Shown: positions 1 through 10,223, counted from the first letter of the stretch. The stretch: 64,000 bases of DNA from Bacteroides ndongoniae (GCF_900108345.1 NZ_FNVV01000013.1:302142-366141), one strand, 5' to 3'. Numbers and translations: made by a program. The notes: a model not told the origin generated them from the sequence alone.

Positions 1-1030
<1,030 letters not shown>

Positions 1031-1393
1031 CATTGCTTTTTTCTGGCCGTAAAGGTAGGTGTTTTTCGTGAAAAAGTGAAAGGAAATCAGCAGGAATGCT
1101 GCGAGGGACAATAGGGTAGCTGTGATTATCGGAAATGTTTCCGCATTTCGGAAGCGTTCTCGGAGTAAATAATTCATTGTTTAATCTTTGAAGGACTGGT
1201 ACAGTCGGAATCGGAGAAAATGATGGTGGCCTGTGTACAGACTTGGCGGCAACAATAGAGTATCGTACCAAAGCTGTTTTAAAAAACGATACGGAAAAGA
1301 TAAATCAAACGGCAAGATAACAATTGGAACAGCCTGTTATTTTTGTTAAATAACGGCATGTGTCATTTGTGTTGCAAAACAATTTCTGAAATA

Positions 1394-1425
1394 TTTGTTC
1401 ATGTCACGAATAAGTCGTTACTTTG
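1394..1425 (+). promoter_or_regulatory. Probable carB promoter
   Basis: TTTG at 1394-1397, a 20-base spacer, then TTACTTTG at 1418-1425, one mismatch from the Bacteroides -7 consensus TAnnTTTG. It predicts a leader of roughly 200 bases ahead of carB. Confidence 0.55.
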
Positions 1426-1552
1426 CAAAAACTTTAGAAATTGTATATGCAGTCACAGGAAATGGGAACCAGTTTTTATTTTAGTTCGAATGAATTTCAT
1501 TCGCCGGTTGATGGTTTTTCCGTTTTTGCAGAGATATTTTTAATTCTTTGAT

Positions 1553-1592
1553 AAATGCGTTGTCCTTTGATAAGGATGACGCATTTTTTATA
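1553..1592 (+). terminator. Hairpin with T run in the carB leader (possible attenuator)
   Basis: Inverted repeat AATGCG-TTGTCCTT / AAGGATGA-CGCATT around a TGAT loop, followed directly by TTTTTTATATA. It lies between the probable carB promoter and the carB start, so it could act as an attenuator. A second small hairpin (CGAATGA / TCATTCG) is near 1488-1504. No antiterminator was established. Confidence 0.5.
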
Positions 1593-1633
1593 TATGGAGT
1601 AAAAGACATTAAAACAACTTATAAAGAGAAACA

Positions 1634-4600
1634 ATGAAGAACGATTTGAAGAAAGTGTTAGTCTTGGGTTCAGGTGCGCTCAAGATCGGTCAGGCTGGAG
1701 AATTTGACTACTCCGGTTCGCAGGCTTTGAAAGCTTTGCGCGAAGAAGGTATCAGCTCTGTGCTGGTTAATCCCAATATCGCTACGATTCAGACTTCGGA
1801 AGGTATCGCTGACAAGGTGTATTTCTTGCCGGTAACTCCTTATTTCGTGGAAGAGATTATCAAGAAGGAACGTCCCGACGGAATCCTGTTGGCTTTCGGT
1901 GGACAGACTGCATTGAATTGCGGAACCGAACTTTATCAGAAAGGTATTCTTGAAAAATACGGTGTACGTGTGTTGGGTACTTCAGTAGAAGCCATCATGT
2001 ATACGGAAGACCGCGACTTGTTTGTCAAAAAGCTCGATGAAATACCGATGAAGACTCCCAAGAGCCATGCTGTGGAAAGTATGGAAGATGCTTTGAAGGC
2101 TGCTCGCGAAATCGGTTATCCGGTGATGGTACGTTCGGCTTATGCGTTGGGCGGATTGGGTAGTGGTATTTGCCCCGACGAAGAAGCATTTGTGAAGTTG
2201 GCCGAAAGCTCGTTCACTTTCTCCAAACAGATTCTTGTAGAAGAGTCTCTGAAAGGTTGGAAAGAAATAGAATTTGAGGTTATTCGTGACGCAAACGACC
2301 ATTGTTTCACCGTGGCCAGCATGGAAAACTTCGACCCTCTGGGCATCCATACAGGTGAGTCTATAGTGGTTGCACCGACTTGTTCGCTCAGCAACGAACA
2401 GGTAGAGATGTTGCAGGAACTTTCCCGCAAGTGTATCCGCCACTTGGGCATTGTGGGCGAGTGTAACATTCAGTATGCTTTCAATGCCGAAACCAATGAC
2501 TATCGTGTCATCGAGGTAAATGCCCGTTTAAGTCGTTCTTCAGCATTGGCATCCAAGGCTACCGGTTATCCGTTGGCTTTTGTAGCTGCCAAGATTGCTT
2601 TAGGCTATACGCTCGATCAGATTGGCGAGATGGGTACACCCAACTCGGCTTATGTAGCACCTCAGCTCGATTACCTGATTTGTAAGATTCCTCGCTGGGA
2701 CTTGACGAAGTTTGTCGGAGTGAGCCGCGAAATCGGTTCGAGCATGAAGTCGGTAGGTGAAATCATGTCTATCGGCCGTAGCTTCGAGGAAATTATCCAA
2801 AAAGGTTTGCGTATGATTGGTCAGGGTATGCATGGCTTTGTTGGCAACGATGGTACTCATTTCGATGATCTTGATCACGAATTGTCGCATCCGACTGATC
2901 TTCGTATTTTTGCCATTGCCCAGGCTTTGGAAGAAGGCTATACGATTGACCGCATTTACGATCTGACAAAGATTGATCCGTGGTTCCTCGGCAAGCTGAA
3001 AAATATTGTCGATTATAAGCATAAACTTTCCGAATATAAGAAGATAGAAGACATACCTGCCGATGTATTGCGTCAGGCTAAGGTATTAGGCTTCTCCGAC
3101 TTTCAGATTGCCCGTTTCGTACTTCATCCGACTGGCAACATGGAGAAGGAAAATCTCATGGTGCGTGCCCGTCGTAAGGAACTGGGTATTCTTCCGGCTG
3201 TGAAGCGTATTAATACCGTAGCCAGTGAACATCCTGAACTGACCAACTATCTTTATATGACATATGCCGTACAGGGTTATGATGTAAACTATTATAAGAA
3301 CGAAAAGTCGGTAGTTGTACTGGGTTCGGGTGCTTATCGTATCGGTTCCAGCGTTGAGTTCGACTGGTGTTCGGTGAATGCTATCCAGACAGCCCGCAAG
3401 TTGGGTTATAAGTCTATCATGATCAACTATAACCCAGAGACGGTTTCGACTGATTATGATATGTGCGACCGCCTTTATTTCGATGAACTGTCGTTCGAAC
3501 GTGTGCTCGATGTTATCGACCTCGAACAACCCCGTGGTGTTATCGTATCGGTAGGCGGACAGATTCCGAACAATCTGGCTATGAAACTCTATCGTCAGTC
3601 AGTTCCTGTATTGGGTACCTCTCCGGTATCTATTGACCGCGCAGAGAACCGTAATAAGTTCTCTCACATGCTCGACCAGCTGGGTATCGATCAGCCGGCA
3701 TGGCAGGAACTAACCAGCTTGGAAGATGTGAAAGGCTTTGTGGCTAAGGTGGGCTATCCGGTGCTGGTGCGTCCGTCTTACGTCCTCTCAGGTGCAGCTA
3801 TGAACGTTTGCTACGACGAAGAAGAATTGCAGGAGTTCCTGAAGATGGCAGCTGAGGTATCGAAAGAATATCCGGTAGTTGTTTCGCAGTTCTTGCAGAA
3901 TACGAAGGAGATAGAATTCGATGCCGTAGCTCAGAACGGCGAGGTGGTGGAATACGCCATTTCCGAGCACGTCGAGTTTGCCGGCGTACACTCTGGCGAC
4001 GCTACCTTGGTGTTCCCCGCTCAGAAGATCTATTTTGCTACCGCCCGTCGCATCAAGAAGATCAGTCGTCAGATTGCTAAGGAACTGAACATCTCAGGTC
4101 CGTTCAACATTCAGTTCCTGGCTCGCAATAATGAAGTTAAGGTGATTGAATGTAATCTTCGCGCTTCACGTAGTTTCCCGTTTGTCAGCAAAGTGTTGAA
4201 ACGCAACTTTATCGAGACCGCAACAAAGATTATGCTCGATGCTCCTTATACCAAACCCGATAAATCGGCTTATGATATCGATTGGATTGGCGTAAAAGCC
4301 AGCCAGTTCTCGTTCTCGCGCCTGCACAAGGCCGACCCTGTATTGGGTGTAGACATGTCTTCAACAGGTGAGGTTGGTTGCTTGGGTGATGATTTCTCAG
4401 AAGCTTTGCTGAATGCGATGATTGCTACCGGCTTCAAAGTTCCTTCTCCAGAAAAGGGTGTGATGTTCTCGTCGGGTGCTATGAAGTCGAAAGTTGATTT
4501 GCTCGATGCCAGCCGCATGCTTTATACTAAAGGTTATAAGATCTATGCTACAGCCGGCACAGCAGCTTTCTTGAATGCCCATGGCGTAGATACAGTGCCT

Positions 4601-4861
4601 GTTTTCTGGCCGGATGAACGTCCCGATGCCGAGAATAATGTGATGAAGATGATTTCCGAGCATAAGTTTGATCTGATTGTCAATATCCCGAAGAATCATA
4701 CCAAACGTGAGTTGACGAACGGTTATAAGATTCGTCGTGGTGCTATTGACCATAATATTCCGTTGATCACCAATGCGCGTCTGGCTAGTGCCTTTATTGA
4801 GGCTTTCTGCGAGATGAAATTGGAGGATATCCAGATCAAGAGCTGGCAGGAATATAAATAA
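1634..4861 (+). CDS. carB: Carbamoyl-phosphate synthase large subunit, CAD/CPS1-like
   Basis: Makes carbamoyl phosphate from bicarbonate, ATP and ammonia for pyrimidine and arginine synthesis. At 1075 residues it has the full CarB layout: ATP-grasp half one (about 1-400, opening VLGSGALKIGQAGEFDYSG), a middle oligomerisation region, ATP-grasp half two (about 560-930, opening GSGAYRIGSSVEFDWCSV), and an MGS-like allosteric domain (about 935-1075). The second half (EFDWCSVNA, DYDMCDRLYFDELSFE, SVGGQIPNN, VKASQFSFSRL) reads like eukaryotic CAD/CPS1 rather than the E. coli-type subunit. No carA is adjacent, so this may be a second CarB paralog or may partner with a distant carA. The leader carries a possible attenuator. 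Confidence 0.93.
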   Translation: MKNDLKKVLVLGSGALKIGQAGEFDYSGSQALKALREEGISSVLVNPNIATIQTSEGIADKVYFLPVTPYFVEEIIKKERPDGILLAFGGQTALNCGTELYQKGILEKYGVRVLGTSVEAIMYTEDRDLFVKKLDEIPMKTPKSHAVESMEDALKAAREIGYPVMVRSAYALGGLGSGICPDEEAFVKLAESSFTFSKQILVEESLKGWKEIEFEVIRDANDHCFTVASMENFDPLGIHTGESIVVAPTCSLSNEQVEMLQELSRKCIRHLGIVGECNIQYAFNAETNDYRVIEVNARLSRSSALASKATGYPLAFVAAKIALGYTLDQIGEMGTPNSAYVAPQLDYLICKIPRWDLTKFVGVSREIGSSMKSVGEIMSIGRSFEEIIQKGLRMIGQGMHGFVGNDGTHFDDLDHELSHPTDLRIFAIAQALEEGYTIDRIYDLTKIDPWFLGKLKNIVDYKHKLSEYKKIEDIPADVLRQAKVLGFSDFQIARFVLHPTGNMEKENLMVRARRKELGILPAVKRINTVASEHPELTNYLYMTYAVQGYDVNYYKNEKSVVVLGSGAYRIGSSVEFDWCSVNAIQTARKLGYKSIMINYNPETVSTDYDMCDRLYFDELSFERVLDVIDLEQPRGVIVSVGGQIPNNLAMKLYRQSVPVLGTSPVSIDRAENRNKFSHMLDQLGIDQPAWQELTSLEDVKGFVAKVGYPVLVRPSYVLSGAAMNVCYDEEELQEFLKMAAEVSKEYPVVVSQFLQNTKEIEFDAVAQNGEVVEYAISEHVEFAGVHSGDATLVFPAQKIYFATARRIKKISRQIAKELNISGPFNIQFLARNNEVKVIECNLRASRSFPFVSKVLKRNFIETATKIMLDAPYTKPDKSAYDIDWIGVKASQFSFSRLHKADPVLGVDMSSTGEVGCLGDDFSEALLNAMIATGFKVPSPEKGVMFSSGAMKSKVDLLDASRMLYTKGYKIYATAGTAAFLNAHGVDTVPVFWPDERPDAENNVMKMISEHKFDLIVNIPKNHTKRELTNGYKIRRGAIDHNIPLITNARLASAFIEAFCEMKLEDIQIKSWQEYK

Positions 4862-4890
4862 TCTGAATAGAGATATTTTTATTGTATTTT

Positions 4891-4928
4891 GTAAGGATGC
4901 ACCATCAAGGTGTGTCCTTACTTTTTTT
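4891..4928 (+). terminator. carB terminator
   Basis: Perfect 13-bp stem (GTAAGGATGCACC / GGTGTGTCCTTAC with one wobble) around ATCAA, followed by seven T residues, 30 bases after the carB stop. Confidence 0.9.
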
Positions 4929-5026
4929 GTGCTTTGCACATCACAGTGTTGTTTGTTTGGTCGGATACACCGTCGTCTGTTTCGATGAGGCTGTGATGTT
5001 TTTTTTTGAAAAAAGTCATTCGATTG

Positions 5027-5057
5027 TTTGCAGATATCAAAAAATGTCGTACCTTTG
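5027..5057 (+). promoter_or_regulatory. tRNA-Val cluster promoter
   Basis: TTTG at 5027-5030, a 19-base spacer, then TACCTTTG at 5050-5057: an exact match to the Bacteroides consensus, 24 bases before the first tRNA. Confidence 0.8.
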
Positions 5058-5081
5058 CAGCGCTTTTGAAACGAAAGTGAC

Positions 5082-5156
5082 GGGCGTTTAGCTCAGCTGG
5101 TTCAGAGCATCTGCCTTACAAGCAGAGGGTCGGCGGTTCGAATCCGTCAACGCCCA
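5082..5156 (+). tRNA. tRNA-Val(TAC), copy 1
   Basis: A 75-nt cloverleaf: acceptor GGGCGTT / AACGCCC with discriminator A, D arm GCTC / GAGC, anticodon loop CTTACAA (anticodon TAC, reads GUA), T loop TTCGAAT. The CCA end is not encoded. Confidence 0.96.
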
Positions 5157-5188
5157 CTACTCAATTCTTCACTTTCGTTATTCAAAAC

Positions 5189-5263
5189 GGGCGTTTAGCT
5201 CAGCTGGTTCAGAGCATCTGCCTTACAAGCAGAGGGTCGGCGGTTCGAATCCGTCAACGCCCA
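5189..5263 (+). tRNA. tRNA-Val(TAC), copy 2
   Basis: Identical in sequence to copy 1 and separated from it by a 32-base spacer that resembles the next spacer, which points to tandem duplication. Confidence 0.96.
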
Positions 5264-5294
5264 CACTCAATTCTTTATTTTTGTTATTCGAAAC

Positions 5295-5369
5295 GGGCGT
5301 TTAGCTCAGCTGGTTCAGAGCATCTGCCTTACAAGCAGAGGGTCGGCGGTTCGAATCCGTCAACGCCCA
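5295..5369 (+). tRNA. tRNA-Val(TAC), copy 3
   Basis: Third identical copy; a terminator follows within 15 bases, so the three are probably one transcript. Confidence 0.96.
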
Positions 5370-5383
5370 CCGACAATTTTTTA

Positions 5384-5420
5384 GAGGATACATGTAAAGG
5401 TGTCCTCTTTTTCTTTTTTT
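5384..5420 (+). terminator. Terminator of the tRNA-Val cluster
   Basis: GAGGATAC / GTGTCCTC stem followed by a T-rich run (TTTTTCTTTTTTT). Confidence 0.85.
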
Positions 5421-5455
5421 AGGATAGCCATTTCTGGGTAGCAATTATCCCTTTA

Positions 5456-5521
5456 TTTTTTCTCAGTTAGGAAAATATTATTTTCTAACTAGGAAAAAAT
5501 TTTTTTTCTAACTAGGGAAAA
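5456..5521. repeat. Three tandem ~22-bp AT-rich repeats upstream of purB
   Basis: Three imperfect direct repeats with core TTTTCTAACTAGGAAAA: about 5456-5477 (variant TCTCAGTTAGG), 5478-5498 and 5499-5521. Each unit is also nearly palindromic around CTAACTAG. The period is about two DNA turns. Function unknown; an operator array is possible. Confidence 0.65.
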
Positions 5522-5656
5522 TAGGAAGGTATAGATAAGTCGATAGGGTAGGGAGGAAGGGCCTTTTGCGTTCGGCGGTAGGTGAGGCAGGCGACAGTGG
5601 CGGATGTATTTTGGATAATTTTATAGTTGCAAGGAGTTTTTATGTCATTCTTATCC

Positions 5657-5686
5657 CTTGTAAGTCAGAAAAAAGCCGTAATTTTG
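5657..5686 (+). promoter_or_regulatory. Probable purB promoter
   Basis: TAATTTTG at 5679-5686 matches TAnnTTTG; CTTG at 5657-5660 with an 18-base spacer is a weaker -33 element. The purB start is 33 bases downstream of the -7 box. Confidence 0.6.
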
Positions 5687-5718
5687 CAGTCTGATAATTA
5701 TCATTATAGATACGACGT

Positions 5719-7065
5719 ATGAAACTGGATTTACTTACCGCTATCTCTCCGATCGACGGTCGATACAGAGGCAAGGCTGAGGCCTTGGCTGATTATTTTT
5801 CTGAGTTTGCACTGATAAAATACCGTGTACGGGTAGAAGTGGAATACTTCATTACCCTGTGCGAACTGCCCTTGCCGCAATTGAAAGGGGTGGACAAGGC
5901 TGTGTTCGAAACTTTGAGAAACATCTACCGCAACTTCTCGGAAGCCGATGCACAGCGCATCAAAGATATTGAAAGCGTGACCAACCACGACGTGAAAGCT
6001 GTAGAATACTTCCTGAAAGAAGAGTTCGACAAGCTGGGTGGAATGGACGACTATAAAGAATTTATTCACTTTGGTCTGACTTCACAGGATATTAATAATA
6101 CTTCTATCCCCCTTTCGGTGAAAGAAGCACTGAACAATGTGTACTATCCGCAGATAGAAGAGTTGATAGCACAACTTCGCACGTATGCTGAAGAGTGGGC
6201 CAACATCCCTATGCTGGCCAAGACGCACGGACAACCCGCTTCGCCTACCCGTCTGGGAAAAGAAATCAATGTGTTTGTCTATCGTTTGGAACGTCAGCTT
6301 GCCACGCTGAAGGCCTGTCCCGTGACAGCCAAGTTCGGTGGTGCTACCGGTAACTACAACGCCCATCACGTAGCTTATCCCGAATACGACTGGAAGGCGT
6401 TCGGCAACCGTTTCGTATCCGAAAAGCTGGGCTTGGAACGTGAAGAATATACTACACAGATTTCCAATTATGACAATCTGTCGGCTATCTTCGACGCCAT
6501 GAAGCGCATCAATACCATCATGATCGACATGAACCGCGACTTCTGGCAATACATTTCGATGGAATACTTCAAACAGAAAATTAAAGCCGGTGAGGTGGGA
6601 TCGAGTGCTATGCCTCACAAAGTGAACCCCATCGACTTTGAAAATGCCGAAGGTAATTTGGGTATGGCAAATGCTATTTTGGAACATCTGGCTGTGAAGT
6701 TGCCGGTGTCTCGTCTGCAACGCGACCTGACCGACTCGACTGTGCTGCGCAATATCGGTGTGCCTTTCGGACATATTATCATTGCCATCCAGAGCTCATT
6801 GAAGGGTTTGCGTAAACTGTTGCTGAATGAAACAGCTATCTATCGCGATCTGGACAACTGCTGGAGCGTCGTGGCTGAAGCTATTCAGACTATTCTGCGT
6901 CGCGAGGCCTATCCGCATCCGTACGAAGCACTGAAGGCTTTGACGCGCACCAACCAGGCCATAACAGAAGAATCTATTAAGAACTTTATCAAGGAGCTGA
7001 ACGTGAGCGAGGACATCAAGAAAGAACTTCGCGCTATCACTCCGCACAATTATACAGGAATGTAA
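5719..7065 (+). CDS. purB: Adenylosuccinate lyase
   Basis: Fumarase/aspartase-superfamily enzyme that removes fumarate from SAICAR and adenylosuccinate in purine synthesis; soluble homotetramer. The 448-residue length and the N-terminus (LTAISPIDGRY) are typical. The superfamily signature SSAMPHKVNP is present at about residues 295-304, with the catalytic serine in this loop, and THGQPASPT carries the conserved histidine. A hairpin follows the stop, then an RluB-type gene. The start is the ATG right after the probable promoter. Confidence 0.97.
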   Translation: MKLDLLTAISPIDGRYRGKAEALADYFSEFALIKYRVRVEVEYFITLCELPLPQLKGVDKAVFETLRNIYRNFSEADAQRIKDIESVTNHDVKAVEYFLKEEFDKLGGMDDYKEFIHFGLTSQDINNTSIPLSVKEALNNVYYPQIEELIAQLRTYAEEWANIPMLAKTHGQPASPTRLGKEINVFVYRLERQLATLKACPVTAKFGGATGNYNAHHVAYPEYDWKAFGNRFVSEKLGLEREEYTTQISNYDNLSAIFDAMKRINTIMIDMNRDFWQYISMEYFKQKIKAGEVGSSAMPHKVNPIDFENAEGNLGMANAILEHLAVKLPVSRLQRDLTDSTVLRNIGVPFGHIIIAIQSSLKGLRKLLLNETAIYRDLDNCWSVVAEAIQTILRREAYPHPYEALKALTRTNQAITEESIKNFIKELNVSEDIKKELRAITPHNYTGM

Positions 7066-7071
7066 ATAAGA

Positions 7072-7112
7072 GGATGTGTCAAGAGGAAGCAGCTCCTTTA
7101 TTTGACACATCT
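7072..7112 (+). other. Intercistronic hairpin after purB
   Basis: Ten-bp perfect stem GATGTGTCAA / TTGACACATC with an inner AGGA / TCCT pair. There is no T run, so it may be an mRNA-stability or processing element rather than a terminator. Confidence 0.55.
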
Positions 7113-7164
7113 ACCTAATAACGGCCGTGAGGCCAACGTCTAATTTTATTCGAATAAAAACAAA

Positions 7165-8562
7165 ATGAGTACAGAAAACGAAACTTGGCGCGATGCTTCT
7201 TCCGCAGAGGGGAACTCGAATGCCGGCCGTGATGGTAACCAGTTCAACGGAAGTTATAACCGTCCGTCTTATAACCGTGAAAATGGCGATCGCCCGCATC
7301 GCCCGAGATTTAACAGGGAGAATGGTGAACGTGTGCAGCGTGCTTATAGCAGCGACCGTTCTTACCGTCCGCGCTTCAATCCTAATACTGAGAATGGCGA
7401 TCGTCCGCAACGTTCGTACAGCGATGACCGTTCGTATCGCCCGCGTTTCAATTCCAATTCAGAAAATTCGAGTCGTCCGCAACGCACTTATGGCAATGAT
7501 CGTCCGCAACGTCCGCGCTTTACTCCGAATAACGAGTATGGCGATCGTCCGCAACGTTCTTATGGTGCGCGTCCGCAGCGCCCGCGTTATAATGATGCCG
7601 AAGCTAGTGAACGTCCGCAACGTTCGTATGGAAACGACCGCCCGCAACGTCCGCGTTTTGCTCCGAATGCCGATAATGGTGATCGTCCGCAACGTTCGCG
7701 TTTCAATGCTGGTGGTGCAGGCAAGCCGCAGGGATATGGCAAACAAGGTGGAAACCGTCAGCGTCGTACAGCCGATTACGATCCGAACGCTAAGTACAGC
7801 AAGAAGAAACAGATAGAATACAAAGAACAGTTTGTCGATCCGAACGAGCCGATCCGTTTGAACAAGTTCCTTGCTAATGCCGGTGTCTGCTCACGCCGTG
7901 AGGCCGATGAGTTTATTACAGCTGGTGTAGTTTCGGTAAACGGTGTTGTCGTAACCGAGTTGGGAACCAAGATCAAACGTGGTGACGAAGTGAAGTTCCA
8001 TGATCAGACAGTCAGCATCGAACGCAAAATTTACGTATTGCTGAACAAACCTAAAGATACGGTGACTACATCCGACGATCCGCAGGCGCGTCGCACGGTA
8101 ATGGATCTGGTAAAGGATGCCTGCACCGAGCGCATTTATCCGGTAGGCCGTCTGGACCGCAATACGACCGGTGTGCTGTTGCTTACCAACGATGGTGATC
8201 TGGCTTCTAAGCTGACTCATCCCAAGTATTTGAAAAAGAAAATATATCATGTGCATCTGGACAAGAATCTGACAAAGGCAGATATGGAACAGATTGCTGC
8301 CGGTATTCAGTTGGACGATGGTGAGATTCATGCAGATGCCATCAGCTATACTGACGAGAATAAGAAGAATGATGTAGGTATTGAAATCCATTCGGGTAAG
8401 AACCGTATCGTGCGCCGAATCTTCGAGTCGCTGGGCTATAAGGTGGTGAAACTGGATCGTGTATACTTTGCCGGATTAACAAAGAAGGGTTTGCGTCGTG
8501 GCGAATGGCGTTACCTGACAGAGCAGGAGGTAAACTTCTTACGGATGGGTTCGTTTGAATAA
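7165..8562 (+). CDS. RsuA/RluB-family pseudouridine synthase with long disordered N-terminus
   Basis: Probably isomerises a uridine in rRNA (RluB-like, 23S). The C-terminal 250 residues hold an S4 RNA-binding domain (about 230-275, IRLNKFLANAGVCSRREAD) and the synthase domain; the catalytic aspartate lies in GRLDRNTTGVLLL. The first ~215 residues are low-complexity and basic, made of imperfect units like GDRPQRSYG and DRPQRPRF, far longer than the E. coli family members. The repeats are also visible in the DNA (recurring CGTCCGCAACGTTC). The extension is probably an RNA-binding disordered tail; that role is inference. Confidence 0.9.
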   Translation: MSTENETWRDASSAEGNSNAGRDGNQFNGSYNRPSYNRENGDRPHRPRFNRENGERVQRAYSSDRSYRPRFNPNTENGDRPQRSYSDDRSYRPRFNSNSENSSRPQRTYGNDRPQRPRFTPNNEYGDRPQRSYGARPQRPRYNDAEASERPQRSYGNDRPQRPRFAPNADNGDRPQRSRFNAGGAGKPQGYGKQGGNRQRRTADYDPNAKYSKKKQIEYKEQFVDPNEPIRLNKFLANAGVCSRREADEFITAGVVSVNGVVVTELGTKIKRGDEVKFHDQTVSIERKIYVLLNKPKDTVTTSDDPQARRTVMDLVKDACTERIYPVGRLDRNTTGVLLLTNDGDLASKLTHPKYLKKKIYHVHLDKNLTKADMEQIAAGIQLDDGEIHADAISYTDENKKNDVGIEIHSGKNRIVRRIFESLGYKVVKLDRVYFAGLTKKGLRRGEWRYLTEQEVNFLRMGSFE

Positions 8563-8586
8563 AAAAGAGTATTAATATAATGTAGT

Positions 8587-8622
8587 AAAGAGTCGGGGAG
8601 CGATGCAGCTCTTTGACTCTTT
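8587..8622 (+). other. Hairpin between the RluB-type gene and asnS
   Basis: AAAGAGTC-GGGGAGC / GCTCTTT-GACTCTTT, loop GATGCA, 15 paired positions with wobbles. No T run follows, so a terminator is unlikely; it sits in the asnS leader. Confidence 0.55.
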
Positions 8623-8640
8623 GCAGAATACGATAGAATT

Positions 8641-10044
8641 ATGGAAAAGATTAGTAGAACAAAGATTGTTGACCTGCTGAAGCGTGACGATTTTGGCGCT
8701 ATGGTCAATGTGAAAGGATGGGTTCGTACCCGCAGAGGTAGCAAACAGGTGAATTTTATTGCACTGAATGACGGTTCTACAATAAATAATGTGCAGATTG
8801 TGGTAGACGTGGCCAGCTTTGACGAAGATGTGCTGAAGGATATCACGACCGGAGCCTGCCTTAGTGTGAATGGTGTTCTGACCGAATCGGTCGGTGCCGG
8901 ACAGAAAGCCGAAATCCAAGCCCGCGAGATAGAAGTGTTGGGTACTTGCGACAATACATATCCTTTGCAGAAGAAAGGTCACTCCATGGAGTTCTTGCGC
9001 GAGATTGCTCATTTGCGTCCCCGTACCAATACGTTTGGCGCTGTGTTCCGCATCCGTCACAATATGGCGATAGCTATCCACAAGTTTTTCCACGAGAAGG
9101 GCTTCTTCTATTTCCATACTCCGATCATCACAGCGTCCGATTGCGAAGGTGCCGGACAGATGTTTCAGGTGACAACGAAGAATCTGTACGACCTGAAGAA
9201 GGACGAGAACGGTTCTATTATTTACGATGACGACTTCTTTGGTAAGCAGGCCAGTCTGACGGTTTCCGGACAGCTGGAAGGCGAGTTGGCTGCTACGGCC
9301 TTGGGTGCTATCTATACGTTTGGTCCTACTTTCCGTGCTGAAAACTCTAATACTCCCCGTCACTTGGCTGAGTTCTGGATGGTTGAGCCTGAAGTTGCTT
9401 TTGCAGATCTGAACGAATTGATGGATCTGGAAGAAGAGTTCATTAAATATTGTGTAAGATGGGCACTCGACAACTGTCGTGACGATCTGGAATTCCTGAA
9501 CAAGATGGTTGATAAAGGATTGATAGAACGTCTGCAAAAGGTGGTTGATACCGAGTTTATCCGTCTGCCTTATACGGAAGGTATCAAGATTCTGGAAGAA
9601 GCCGTGGCAAAAGGACATAAGTTTGAGTTCCCTGTATATTGGGGTTGCGATTTGGCCAGCGAGCACGAGCGCTTCCTGGTTGAGGAACATTTCCAGAAGC
9701 CTGTTATCATGATTGACTATCCGAAAGAAATCAAGGCTTTCTATATGAAGCAGAATGAGGATGGTAAGACTGTGCAGGGTACTGACGTGTTGTTCCCGCA
9801 GATTGGCGAAATCATCGGTGGAAGTGTGCGTGAGGAGAATTATGACAAGCTGATGGCACGCATCACCGAGCTGCATATTCCGATGAAAGACATGTGGTGG
9901 TATCTGGATACGCGAAAATACGGTACATGTCCTCATGCCGGTTTCGGTCTGGGATTCGAACGTCTGCTTCTGTTTGTGACAGGTATGGCCAATATCCGCG
10001 ACGTTATTCCGTTCCCGCGTACTCCGCGTAATGCCGAGTTCTAA
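8641..10044 (+). CDS. asnS: Asparagine--tRNA ligase
   Basis: Class IIb aminoacyl-tRNA synthetase for tRNA-Asn. The 467 residues contain the N-terminal OB-fold anticodon domain (about 15-105) and the class II core, with motif 2 around [21 protein letters not shown] and motif 3 [11 protein letters not shown] near the C-terminus. [14 protein letters not shown] is typical of bacterial AsnS and separates it from AspS. A strong terminator follows. Confidence 0.97.
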   Translation: MEKISRTKIVDLLKRDDFGAMVNVKGWVRTRRGSKQVNFIALNDGSTINNVQIVVDVASFDEDVLKDITTGACLSVNGVLTESVGAGQKAEIQAREIEVLGTCDNTYPLQKKGHSMEFLREIAHLRPRTNTFGAVFRIRHNMAIAIHKFFHEKGFFYFHTPIITASDCEGAGQMFQVTTKNLYDLKKDENGSIIYDDDFFGKQASLTVSGQLEGELAATALGAIYTFGPTFRAENSNTPRHLAEFWMVEPEVAFADLNELMDLEEEFIKYCVRWALDNCRDDLEFLNKMVDKGLIERLQKVVDTEFIRLPYTEGIKILEEAVAKGHKFEFPVYWGCDLASEHERFLVEEHFQKPVIMIDYPKEIKAFYMKQNEDGKTVQGTDVLFPQIGEIIGGSVREENYDKLMARITELHIPMKDMWWYLDTRKYGTCPHAGFGLGFERLLLFVTGMANIRDVIPFPRTPRNAEF

Positions 10045-10098
10045 TTGAAGAATTTGTTTGCTGAAAGACAATAAGGATATTTTTTACCCTTAAAGAGC

Positions 10099-10138
10099 AA
10101 GTCCGTACAATTTATCAGATTGTGCGGACTTTTTTTTC
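10099..10138 (+). terminator. asnS terminator
   Basis: Stem AAGTCCGTACAAT / ATTGTGCGGACTT with loop TTATCAG, then eight T residues. Confidence 0.92.
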
Positions 10139-10170
10139 TGTATATGTGTTATATTCTCGAAAATTTTATT

Positions 10171-10178
10171 TATATTTG
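10171..10178 (+). promoter_or_regulatory. Probable -7 element for the DUF4488-like gene
   Basis: TATATTTG fits TAnnTTTG, 46 bases before the chosen ATG at 10224. No clear -33 TTTG at the right spacing. The following AGCCCCTAAGGCT is a small hairpin. Confidence 0.45.
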
Positions 10179-10223
10179 TGACAGCCCCTAAGGCTGAGAG
10201 TGTTAACCAAAAACGATACGAAT

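Noticed and set aside
1343..1543. 66-codon frame as carB leader peptide
   Set aside because: It has no ribosome-binding site or recognisable regulatory codons and overlaps the predicted promoter.
4882..5091. 69-codon frame after carB
   Set aside because: It runs through the carB terminator and the tRNA promoter.
8572..10071. 499-codon minus-strand frame opposite asnS
   Set aside because: Long antisense frame caused by codon bias of asnS; the sense strand encodes an unmistakable synthetase.
10186..10202. TPP riboswitch (GGCTGAGA-like string)
   Set aside because: Only the CTGAGA word is present; the other conserved helices are missing and the downstream gene is not thiamine-related.
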